Origin: CAYNJF01 sp964351745
GTDB lineage: Bacteria > Pseudomonadota > Gammaproteobacteria > Berkiellales > Berkiellaceae
Reading direction: 5' to 3'
NCBI GenBank assembly: GCA_964351745.1
Contig: CAYGPI010000030.1
Coordinates: forward strand, 1 to 26,750
DNA length: 26,750 nt
Shown here: one piece after another, positions 6,605 to 13,681 of the stretch
Layout of the letters: every line of letters starts with the position of its first letter
Numbering within the stretch: the first letter of the stretch is position 1
Program-made: the position numbers and the translations under genes
Notes under the pieces: generated by a model
What the model saw: only the letters and a program-made list of their open reading frames with translations
The model's database searches: none
What the model was told of the DNA's origin: nothing

Positions 6605-9277
6605 TTACCCTTCTGGCGTTTCATCAGACTCAGTAGAACTTGATCCGATATCGTCTTGAGCGTGGCTGTTTGAAGCATCATCAATATCAACGCTGCTTGA
6701 TGAGCTATCAACATCCGCACTATCAGTATGCTCGCCACCTTCTTGACCTTCAACCTCTTCAATCCGCTGAACACCAACACATTTCTCACCATTGGTAAGA
6801 TTAATCAGCCTGACACCTTGTGTATTGCGGCCCAATTGAGAAATTTCCGAAACTCGAGTTCTTACTAAGATGCCACCATTGGTAATCAGCATCGTTTCAT
6901 CAGCCACATCGACTTGAACAACACCAACCACTGAGCCATTACGCTCCGATGTTTGAATGGCGATGACACCTTGCCCACCTCTGCCTTTCGTTGGGAATTC
7001 CGTTAATCGAGTTCTTTTGCCATATCCGTTTTCTGTCACAATCAACAGATCGCTTTCTGGATCCACAATAATCAAAGAAATTAGTTTTTGACCATCTTGC
7101 AATTTAATACCACGGACACCTCGGGCAGTTCGACCCATAGCACGAACAAGTGACTCATTAAATCGGACAGCTTTACCGGCATCACTCACCAACAAAATAT
7201 CGCATTGCCCATCTGTTGTTTTAGCGCCAATCAACCTGTCATCATCGGCTAAATCTATCGCAATAATGCCTGAGGCACGAGGGCGAGAGAAATCTTTCAT
7301 CAAAACTCTCTTCAAAGTACCTGATTGTGTTGCTAAACAAACATATTGAGCATCATCAAAATCACGCAAAGGCAAAATAGCACTAATTTTCTCTTCTGGA
7401 TCTAAAGGCAGCAAGTTGATAATCGGTTTACCACGAGAACTCCTAGATCCAAGAGGTAATTGGAAGACTTTAAGCCAATACACTTTACCTTTACTAGAAA
7501 AACATAAAATTGTATCATGCGTATTCGCAATGAGTAGATTTTCAATGAAATCTTCATCTTTCATCTGAGTGGCAGCTTTCCCTCGCCCACCACGTCTTTG
7601 TGACTGATAAGCATCTAAAGGCTGCGTTTTAACGTACCCTTCATGAGAAAGAGTCACCACTCTATCTTCTTCAGTGATTAAATCTTCTCTTGAAAAATCA
7701 AGTTTATCAGCAAGAATATCTGTTCGCCTTGCATCACCAAATAACTCTTTGACTTCAGTCAGCTCTTCTTTGATGACTTCAACTAAACGAGCTGGATTCA
7801 CTAGAATATTGACTAAGTTTTTGATCTCTTCCAAAATAGCTTCAAATTCTTTTGTGATTTTTTCCTGCTCAAGCCCTGTCAAGCGATGAAGTTTCAAGTC
7901 TAAAATGGCTTGCGCTTGACGCTCAGTCATTTGATAGCCGTTTTCTTGCAAACCAATACTACGATCCCAATCTTCTTGTTTGGTCAGATCTTTGCCCGCT
8001 TTATCTAATAAAGCAATGACTAGCCCTGGTTCCCATAATTTGTTTTGTAGCTTCTCTTTTGCTATTTGCGAGTTGTTTGATGTTTTAATCAACTCAATGA
8101 CTTCATCAATATTCGCCAATGCAACAGTCCAACCTTCTAAAACATGAGCTCTTTCTCGTGCTTTTTTCAGTTCATAAACTGTTCTTCGGTTGACAACGAT
8201 TCGACGATGACGAATAAAAGCTTTTAAAATTTGTTTTAAATTCATCGTGCGAGGTTGGCCATCTTCCAGAGCAACCATATTGATACCAAACACAGTTTGC
8301 ATTTGGGTTTGAGCATATAAATTATTCAAAATAACATCAGCCATTTCGTTGCGTTTCAATTCAACAACGATGCGCATGCCATCTTTATCAGACTCGTCTC
8401 TTAAGGCGCTAATGCCTTCTAGCTTTTTGTCTTTAACCAGCTCTGCGATTTTTTCTATTAAACGAGCTTTATTCACCTGATAAGGTATTTCGGTCACAAT
8501 AATCGACTGTCGATTACTTTTTTCATCTGATTCAATAGATGCCCTAGCCCTGACGTAAATACGGCCGCGACCAGTGCGATAGGCATCGATAATGCCAGCT
8601 CGGCCATTAATGCTGCCATAAGTCGGAAAATCCGGGCCATGGATATGTTCCATTAAATCATCAATCGAGGCGTCAGGATTATCAATTAAGGCAAAACAAC
8701 CATCAATCACTTCATTTAAATTGTGTGGCGGAATATTCGTCGCCATTCCCACAGCGATACCAGATGAGCCGTTCACCAACAGATTAGGTACTCGAGTTGG
8801 CAAGACGATTGGGGCAAATTCGGTTTCATCGTAGTTAGGGGTAAAGTCAACGGTCTCTTTATCAAGGTCTGCTAACAAATAATGAGAAAATTTACTCATT
8901 CTAACTTCGGTGTAACGCATAGCCGCCGGTGAATCACCATCCACAGAACCAAAGTTTCCTTGACCATCAACCAATAGATAACGCATAGAAAAAGGCTGAG
9001 CCATTCTAACGATGGTATCGTACACCGCTGAGTCACCATGAGGGTGATATTTACCAATCACATCACCAACGACCCTTGCAGACTTCTTATATGGCTTGTT
9101 ATAGTCATTGCCTAATTCTTTCATGGCAAATAAGACGCGTCGATGCACTGGCTTTAACCCATCTCGAACATCCGGTAGAGCTCGCCCAACGATAACGCTC
9201 ATGGCGTAATCTAAGTAGGACTGCTTTAACTCATCTTCGATATTGACTGGTAAGATTTCTTTTGCAAGCTCTCCCAC
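6605..9277 (-). CDS. gyrA: DNA gyrase subunit A
   Basis: This is the DNA-breaking and rejoining subunit of gyrase. I place the start at a GTG (9275-9277) because AAAGGAG lies nine bases upstream and because this start puts landmarks at E. coli numbering: Ser83 and Asp87 in HPHGDSAVYDT, and the catalytic Tyr122 in AMRYTE. The frame itself runs ten codons further to another GTG at 9307. Both quinolone-determining residues are the sensitive wild type. The GyrA box is QRRGGRGK, in the C-terminal DNA-wrapping domain with six-bladed-propeller repeats (for example GRTARGVRGIKL, GRGGQGVIAI). The protein ends in an unusually long acidic, serine-rich tail of about 45 residues. It heads a minus-strand unit reaching to rpsA. 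Confidence 0.97.
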   Translation of the reverse strand: MGELAKEILPVNIEDELKQSYLDYAMSVIVGRALPDVRDGLKPVHRRVLFAMKELGNDYNKPYKKSARVVGDVIGKYHPHGDSAVYDTIVRMAQPFSMRYLLVDGQGNFGSVDGDSPAAMRYTEVRMSKFSHYLLADLDKETVDFTPNYDETEFAPIVLPTRVPNLLVNGSSGIAVGMATNIPPHNLNEVIDGCFALIDNPDASIDDLMEHIHGPDFPTYGSINGRAGIIDAYRTGRGRIYVRARASIESDEKSNRQSIIVTEIPYQVNKARLIEKIAELVKDKKLEGISALRDESDKDGMRIVVELKRNEMADVILNNLYAQTQMQTVFGINMVALEDGQPRTMNLKQILKAFIRHRRIVVNRRTVYELKKARERAHVLEGWTVALANIDEVIELIKTSNNSQIAKEKLQNKLWEPGLVIALLDKAGKDLTKQEDWDRSIGLQENGYQMTERQAQAILDLKLHRLTGLEQEKITKEFEAILEEIKNLVNILVNPARLVEVIKEELTEVKELFGDARRTDILADKLDFSREDLITEEDRVVTLSHEGYVKTQPLDAYQSQRRGGRGKAATQMKDEDFIENLLIANTHDTILCFSSKGKVYWLKVFQLPLGSRSSRGKPIINLLPLDPEEKISAILPLRDFDDAQYVCLATQSGTLKRVLMKDFSRPRASGIIAIDLADDDRLIGAKTTDGQCDILLVSDAGKAVRFNESLVRAMGRTARGVRGIKLQDGQKLISLIIVDPESDLLIVTENGYGKRTRLTEFPTKGRGGQGVIAIQTSERNGSVVGVVQVDVADETMLITNGGILVRTRVSEISQLGRNTQGVRLINLTNGEKCVGVQRIEEVEGQEGGEHTDSADVDSSSSSVDIDDASNSHAQDDIGSSSTESDETPEG

Positions 9278-9330
9278 TGATGATGGCTCCTTTGTAAGTT
9301 GTCGCACTTTAAATAAATGCGGCTAAAATC

Positions 9331-9339
9331 TGGTATAAT
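9331..9339 (+). promoter_or_regulatory. Candidate ubiG promoter (extended -10 TGGTATAAT)
   Basis: TGgTATAAT is a perfect extended -10 element in the 147-base region between the divergent gyrA and ubiG starts. A -35 is not obvious, as is usual for extended -10 promoters. Transcription would begin about seven bases downstream, at the edge of the inverted repeat at 9345-9369. Confidence 0.5.
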
Positions 9340-9344
9340 TTGGA

Positions 9345-9369
9345 CACTCATAATACCACGGTATGAGTG
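9345..9369. repeat. Inverted repeat at the predicted ubiG transcription start
   Basis: The perfect 8-bp arms cactcata and tatgagtg are separated by nine bases. A second, offset dyad (atacc ac ggtat) lies inside. Because it covers the predicted +1 region it could be an operator or a 5'-end hairpin in the ubiG mRNA. No matching regulator is identifiable in the window. Confidence 0.45.
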
Positions 9370-9424
9370 GCAACACACTGATTGTCATCATACTTTCAGT
9401 CAAATAGCACACAAAGATAAAGAA

Positions 9425-10141
9425 ATGGACATAAAACAAGAAGAACAAAATGTTTCAGCTCATGAAGTGAATAAATTCAATGAATTAGGTGATTACTGGT
9501 GGGACCCACAGGGCCCTTTAAAAACTCTCCATCAGGTTCAACCCGTCAGAATGAATTTCATTCGAAGCGAATGTTCATTATTTGGCAAAAAAATTATAGA
9601 TGTTGGATGCGGTGGTGGCATATTAACCGAGGCACTTTCATTAGTCAGTCATCAAGTTGTTGGCATTGATAAAGCCCCCGACGTCATTGAGGTTGCCAAA
9701 ATGCATAGCATGTCTTTGCCGACCCCTCCTCAGTATGTTTTGTCGAGCGCTGAGGCCTATGCGAAGTCCTGCGAAGAAGATTTTGATGTGGTGACCTGTC
9801 TTGAGTTAATTGAGCACGTCCCTTCTCCTGAAAGCCTAATTCAGGCATTAGCCAAAATGCTAAAACCTGGTGGCGATCTCTTCATATCCACTTTAAATCG
9901 CACTTCAAAATCTTATATGACAGCCATTTTGGGCGCTGAGTATCTGTTAAACGTTATCCCTAAGGGTACGCATGATTACCATCAGTTTATTAAACCAAGT
10001 GAATTGAGCAAACAAGCAAGATTGCATGGCTTGCAATTAAAAACGCTTAAAGGTATCCAATATCGTATCCTCCACCAAGATTTTGTTTTGGACTCCAATT
10101 GCTCGGTTAACTACATCGCACACTTTACTAAGGAATTATAA
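9425..10141 (+). CDS. ubiG: Ubiquinone biosynthesis O-methyltransferase
   Basis: This SAM-dependent enzyme carries out both O-methylations of ubiquinone synthesis. The N-terminal stretch FNELGDYWWDPQGPLKTLHQ is diagnostic for UbiG, followed by the SAM-binding motif IIDVGCGGGILTEAL (about 57-71). The acidic end of strand 2 is VVGIDKAP, and the methyltransferase loop is CLELIEHV. KMLKPGGDLFISTLNR follows. At 238 residues it matches the usual 230-245. The open frame extends 36 codons upstream, but those residues resemble no UbiG N-terminus and overlap the promoter, so I use the ATG at 9425. Its ribosome binding site is weak (AAAGATAAAGAA). In pseudomonads ubiG-mupP-yciK lie together beside gyrA, as partly here. 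Confidence 0.95.
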   Translation: MDIKQEEQNVSAHEVNKFNELGDYWWDPQGPLKTLHQVQPVRMNFIRSECSLFGKKIIDVGCGGGILTEALSLVSHQVVGIDKAPDVIEVAKMHSMSLPTPPQYVLSSAEAYAKSCEEDFDVVTCLELIEHVPSPESLIQALAKMLKPGGDLFISTLNRTSKSYMTAILGAEYLLNVIPKGTHDYHQFIKPSELSKQARLHGLQLKTLKGIQYRILHQDFVLDSNCSVNYIAHFTKEL

Positions 10142-10142
10142 G

Positions 10143-10799
10143 ATGCGTGGACTACTCTTTGATCTTGATGGTACGTTGTTAGATACAGCACCAGATTTCA
10201 AAGCTTGCCTTAACCAATTATTATTGGAAGAAGGCAAGATGCCATTAGGACTAGAGTCGATTAAGGAAGTGGTTTCAATGGGCGCTAAAGGACTCATTAC
10301 GCTAGGCTTTCAAATCAATGAGACCTCTCCTGATTATGATGATTTACGAGACCGACTGTTAATGGGGTACTTAAAAGTACTTGGCCAGCAAACGACTTTT
10401 TTTCCAGGTATTGAAAAACTTATTACGACCTTGCATGAAACTAAGATCCCTTGGGGCATTGTTACGAACAAGCCTGAGCGCTTTACGTTCCCACTGCTTG
10501 AAGTCATCCCTTTTCCCTATAAGCCCTCATGTGTCATTTGCGCCGATACCTTGGAGCACGCTAAACCACACCCCTTACCGATTACTCATGCTTGTCAACA
10601 ACTCAACATCAATCCTAAACGCTCGATGTATGTTGGTGATCATTTGCGTGATGTTCAAGCAGGACAGGCTGCCGGGTTAAGCTGTTGCGTCGTCGAGTAT
10701 GGCTATATCCATCAAAACGATAACCCGCTCGATTGGCGAGCGAACCACTATGTGAGACACGCTGACGATATCCTAACTGTGTTTGAGAAAGAAGCATGA
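10143..10799 (+). CDS. mupP: HAD-family phosphatase, probable MupP (MurNAc-6-P phosphatase) or Gph
   Basis: This is a haloacid dehalogenase-type phosphatase of 218 residues. Motif I DLDGT (nucleophile Asp7, acid/base Asp9) is near the start. Motif II is in GIVTNKPE, the motif III lysine is in HAKPHPLPI, and motif IV is MYVGDHLRDVQAG. A helical cap lies between motifs I and II. The sequence alone does not separate phosphoglycolate phosphatase from MurNAc-6-phosphate phosphatase. The position directly after ubiG, in a locus that also holds yciK, matches the pseudomonad ubiG-mupP-yciK arrangement, so I favour MupP of the cell-wall recycling (AmgK-MurU) route. The start ATG is one base after the ubiG stop, with AAGGA in the ubiG tail. 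A longer frame from 10083 overlaps ubiG and is not favoured. Confidence 0.85.
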   Translation: MRGLLFDLDGTLLDTAPDFKACLNQLLLEEGKMPLGLESIKEVVSMGAKGLITLGFQINETSPDYDDLRDRLLMGYLKVLGQQTTFFPGIEKLITTLHETKIPWGIVTNKPERFTFPLLEVIPFPYKPSCVICADTLEHAKPHPLPITHACQQLNINPKRSMYVGDHLRDVQAGQAAGLSCCVVEYGYIHQNDNPLDWRANHYVRHADDILTVFEKEA

Positions 10800-11647
10800 G
10801 TAGCCTACCAATGTCTGTCGAGCAGGCCAAATCTTTAGCCAGCACTCATTATGAGAATTTTCCTGTTGCACCTTTTTTTCTAGCCAAAAAATATCGAAGC
10901 TCCATTGCGCTTATTTATGCTTTTGCTCGTATGGCTGATGATATAGCAGATGAAGGCAATGCTTCTAAAGAGCAGCGCTTTAAACAGCTCCAGTGGATGC
11001 ACGATAATCTGTTAGATAAGCTTTCAAAACCATCTGTCGATCCATTCTTTCGCCAACTTAATGAAATGATCGATACCCAGCAGCTACCCTGTCAACTTTT
11101 TCATGACTTACTAGATGCCTTTATACAAGATTTAACCATATCGACTTATGAAAATTTTGGTCAAGTCCTTGAATATTGCCAACGATCGGCCAACCCTATT
11201 GGCCGCTTATTGTTACATCTATGCCATGAAACCAGTGACAAAAATCTTCAAGAATCTGATGATATCTGCAGCGCTTTACAACTCATTAATTTTATTCAAG
11301 ATTGGTATGATGATTTGATCACTCGAGATCGCCTATATTTCCCTTTAGAAGATCTCTCATTTCATCAACTTTCTGTGGCACAACTCAAGGCAAACCCTCC
11401 CATCAATCAACTCGAAGCCTTACTCGAAACGCAATGGCATCGTGCTCATGATTTACTAAATCGAGGTGCCCCTTTAGGACATAGGCTGAACGGACGCTTC
11501 GGATTTAAAATTCGTCTAACCATCATGGGAGGCTTTACCATCTTAAAAAAATGTCGCTCCAGAGAAGATGCCAAAGCTAGACCTACTTTAAATCAATGGG
11601 ATTGGATTCAAATGGTTGGATATTCACTACTAAAAAAAACACTGTAA
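10796..11647 (+). CDS. hpnC: Hydroxysqualene synthase HpnC
   Basis: This is a trans-isoprenyl diphosphate synthase of the squalene/phytoene synthase superfamily. In the three-enzyme bacterial route it turns presqualene diphosphate into hydroxysqualene. The first aspartate-rich motif is ADDIADE at about 47-53. The second active-site region is NFIQDWYDDLITRDRLYFP at about 165-183. NPIGRLLLHL (133-142) is typical of HpnC and separates it from HpnD. At 283 residues the length is normal. It overlaps the upstream phosphatase stop by four bases (ATGA), so translation is coupled. Its usual partner hpnD does not follow directly: two unrelated small genes intervene. Confidence 0.92.
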   Translation: MSSLPMSVEQAKSLASTHYENFPVAPFFLAKKYRSSIALIYAFARMADDIADEGNASKEQRFKQLQWMHDNLLDKLSKPSVDPFFRQLNEMIDTQQLPCQLFHDLLDAFIQDLTISTYENFGQVLEYCQRSANPIGRLLLHLCHETSDKNLQESDDICSALQLINFIQDWYDDLITRDRLYFPLEDLSFHQLSVAQLKANPPINQLEALLETQWHRAHDLLNRGAPLGHRLNGRFGFKIRLTIMGGFTILKKCRSREDAKARPTLNQWDWIQMVGYSLLKKTL

Positions 11648-11912
11648 ATTTCAATATTTTTGTCAAGAAAACTCACGCTTACGTGAAATAAAATGATTCG
11701 ATTAAAATCAAATCACTCATTCATGTGTCATTTTTTTCTTTTTAAAAATCAAGCGCATAATCACTCTGGTTGCTCTATAACCAGCCTAAAATGGTCAATC
11801 GCGTGCAAAGAGATGACGTTTTATCTTAACCTCTTTATATCTGTTTGCTCTTTTCTATTTTTTCAATGTTGGTTAACTTGGAAATATCTTATTAGGAAGT
11901 CTGGAGTCCAAC
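11648..11912 (+). other. Intergenic region before the unknown 172-residue gene
   Basis: These 265 A+T-rich bases hold no assured gene. A 5-bp inverted repeat (tcacg / cgtga, 11673-11686) lies 26 bases past the hpnC stop but lacks a T tract. An open frame at 11693-11926 is uncertain. Its last 37 codons, from the ATG at 11813, would encode a single hydrophobic segment running into the next gene. I saw no clear promoter, although one seems needed if the next genes are expressed apart from hpnC. Confidence 0.4.
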
Positions 11913-12431
11913 ATGTCTCATCTTAAACATCATCACTCAAATCAAATCCAACTCTCTGTGCCATCTTGTGATTCTTCAAGTTTACACATGCGCTGGCAGG
12001 CTATACGTTTAAAAGAAATTGCAAGACAATTATCTTTTATGAGTGATCAATCGCTCTTTATTACCACCCATTTCACTTTAGATCAAAGTCAAATTATCCA
12101 AATACCTGAAGAGGCTTTGCTATTGCCCATCGAAATGCTTGCGGCGCTTGCAGCGTTCTCTTGGGCCGAAAAGATGGAGCTTCATAAAACGGGTATTTCT
12201 GAAGTTTTCAGGTTTGTAAGTCAATTTTTAACTCGGTACAACTATCCTATCGATCGAATCATTGATCACACTCTGTCCCAATCAAAAACAGGTGAAATCC
12301 CAGCCAATCTTTTTCCTTTCTTCAAACAGCATTTACTACGATTCGTGTTAGCCAAACAAAATGGTCTAACATGTCAGACCATTGCAAAACGTCGATCTCG
12401 TGTTAAGGTAAACAAATCAGTTTTTGTTTAG
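11913..12431 (+). CDS. Protein of unknown function inserted between hpnC and hpnD
   Basis: I do not recognise this 172-residue protein. A good ribosome binding site (GGAG, seven bases before the ATG) supports it as a real gene. It appears soluble, with no signal peptide or clear membrane span. The N-terminus is histidine-rich (SHLKHHHSN). The middle is predicted mostly helical, with an amphipathic run from about residue 70 to 115 (ALLLPIEMLAALAAFSWAEK). The C-terminus is strongly basic (AKRRSRVKVNK). Its position, 61 bases upstream of a double-glycine-leader peptide and within the squalene gene cluster, allows roles such as immunity or regulation for the peptide, but nothing in the sequence proves this. 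Confidence 0.7.
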   Translation: MSHLKHHHSNQIQLSVPSCDSSSLHMRWQAIRLKEIARQLSFMSDQSLFITTHFTLDQSQIIQIPEEALLLPIEMLAALAAFSWAEKMELHKTGISEVFRFVSQFLTRYNYPIDRIIDHTLSQSKTGEIPANLFPFFKQHLLRFVLAKQNGLTCQTIAKRRSRVKVNKSVFV

Positions 12432-12492
12432 ATACTTATCAGTTAAATTAAAACTCTAGTACAGGGATGTTGTATTAAGAAAGGAAATTTAC

Positions 12493-12732
12493 ATGAGACA
12501 ATTAAGCAACTTTGAAACATATGATGTTTTTGGTGGGGCACACGATTTAATTCGTGTTGTTGAGTCTATCGCCAAAGAAGTGACCTCCTATGTTAAACCT
12601 GAGCTGTTATTTGGCGCTATTGCCGTGGCGTTGTTTATGTCCCCCGCTGGCTGGCCAATGAGTTTGGCAGGAGCGGCCATTGGAGCTGTCGCGGGCATTA
12701 CATACCTCCACCTGACAGGGTTGGTTAACTAA
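12493..12732 (+). CDS. Small double-glycine-leader peptide, microcin/bacteriocin-like precursor
   Basis: This 79-residue peptide has a textbook double-glycine leader, MRQLSNFETYDVFGG. It matches the MRxLxxxExxxVxGG pattern of class II microcins such as microcin V, with cleavage expected after Gly15. The predicted mature part is 64 residues and has no cysteine. An amphipathic helix at 17-35 comes first, then a hydrophobic region from 38. A glycine zipper at Gly60, Gly64 and Gly68 sits inside a likely membrane helix (56-75). A strong ribosome binding site (AAAGGA, seven bases before the ATG) supports translation. No C39-peptidase ABC exporter, accessory protein or certain immunity gene is in the window. 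Alternatives are a glycine-zipper membrane peptide that is not a toxin, or a secreted signal peptide. Confidence 0.75.
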   Translation: MRQLSNFETYDVFGGAHDLIRVVESIAKEVTSYVKPELLFGAIAVALFMSPAGWPMSLAGAAIGAVAGITYLHLTGLVN

Positions 12733-12786
12733 CGGTTTTAATGTTTATTTATTAATAGAGAATAAGCAGTAATCTACTATCAAGGC

Positions 12787-12795
12787 TGGTATAAT
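12787..12795 (+). promoter_or_regulatory. Candidate hpnD promoter (extended -10 TGGTATAAT)
   Basis: The same nine-base extended -10 as at ubiG lies 35 bases upstream of the hpnD ATG, in the 97-base gap after the small peptide gene. The -35 is weak. It suggests that hpnD-hpnE-yciK-dtd can be transcribed independently of hpnC and of the two inserted genes. Confidence 0.5.
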
Positions 12796-12829
12796 TTCAT
12801 TAGCTTTTTTTCTCAAGTTAGTGCTCTAT

Positions 12830-13681
12830 ATGAATCCTCAAGCGTATTGCCAAGAAATTGCCTCGAAAAGCGGATCAAGTTTTTATACTAGTTTCCTATT
12901 TCTCCCAAAAGCTCAAAAAGAAGCCATGGTTGCTCTCTATGCTTATTGCCGCAAGGTAGATGATTGTGTTGATGAAATAGCTAATCCAGAAGTTGCTCTA
13001 AGCCAACTCAAATGGTGGCAGCATGAGACTGCTGAAATGTTTCAAAACAATCCTCAGCATCCTATTTCAAAAGCACTGGTGCACCACAACGTAGCCTTTC
13101 AATGGCCTCAAATCTATTTTCAAGAGCTGTTGCGTGGTATGCATATTGATTTACAAGGTCCATCTTTTCAGACCTTTGATTGTCTTGAAGATTATTGCTA
13201 CTGCGTTGCAGGCACCGTTGGGAGCTTGTCTACGTATGTCTTTGGATTTAGTGATCTCAAAACCTTAACATATGCCAAGCACCTCGGCACGAGTTTACAA
13301 CTTATCAATATCATCAGAGATATTGGAGAAGACTTACGCAGAGGCCGCATTTACCTTCCTGAAGAGGATATGTGTGAGTACGGCATTACACGCTCGAAGC
13401 TGTTAAGCTTTCAATACAAAGATAAGGACTTAGAGCCCCTTCTTGCTTACCTTGCAAAATTAAGTCGCGAATTTTATGAAAAAGCTTTAGATATCCTTCC
13501 CAAGCATGACCGAAAGAATCAGCAAACGGCACTTATTATGGCTCAAATATACCATCAATTACTCGATTTAATCGAAGAAGAAAAATTTTGTGTGCTTAAT
13601 CAAAAAATTAAGCTAACACCGGCTCGAAAAATTTGGTTAGCTCTAAAAACTATCCGAACTGAAAAAAAAGCTTGCCGATGA
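12830..13681 (+). CDS. hpnD: Presqualene diphosphate synthase HpnD
   Basis: This enzyme condenses two farnesyl diphosphates to presqualene diphosphate, the first step of bacterial squalene synthesis. The motifs are strong: DDCVDE at 44-49, the YCYCVAGTVG stretch at 122-131, and QLINIIRDIGEDLRRGRIYL at 157-176 (second Asp-rich motif). At 283 residues the length is normal. I use the ATG at 12830. A GTG three codons earlier is in frame, and neither has a clear ribosome binding site. The stop overlaps the hpnE start (ATGA), so the two are coupled. Confidence 0.93.
   Translation: MNPQAYCQEIASKSGSSFYTSFLFLPKAQKEAMVALYAYCRKVDDCVDEIANPEVALSQLKWWQHETAEMFQNNPQHPISKALVHHNVAFQWPQIYFQELLRGMHIDLQGPSFQTFDCLEDYCYCVAGTVGSLSTYVFGFSDLKTLTYAKHLGTSLQLINIIRDIGEDLRRGRIYLPEEDMCEYGITRSKLLSFQYKDKDLEPLLAYLAKLSREFYEKALDILPKHDRKNQQTALIMAQIYHQLLDLIEEEKFCVLNQKIKLTPARKIWLALKTIRTEKKACR

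Noticed and set aside
9278..9307. Ten extra N-terminal codons on gyrA
   Set aside because: The inner GTG at 9277 has AAAGGAG at ideal spacing and restores E. coli residue numbering (Ser83, Tyr122).
9317..9424. N-terminal extension of ubiG
   Set aside because: The extra 36 codons cover the promoter and inverted repeat and do not resemble a UbiG N-terminus.
11673..11686. Terminator after hpnC
   Set aside because: The inverted repeat is only 5 bp and has no T tract after it.
11693..11926. 77-codon open frame upstream of the 172-residue gene
   Set aside because: No ribosome binding site at its first ATG and no family resemblance. Only the last 37 codons look peptide-like, and these are listed as a weak finding.
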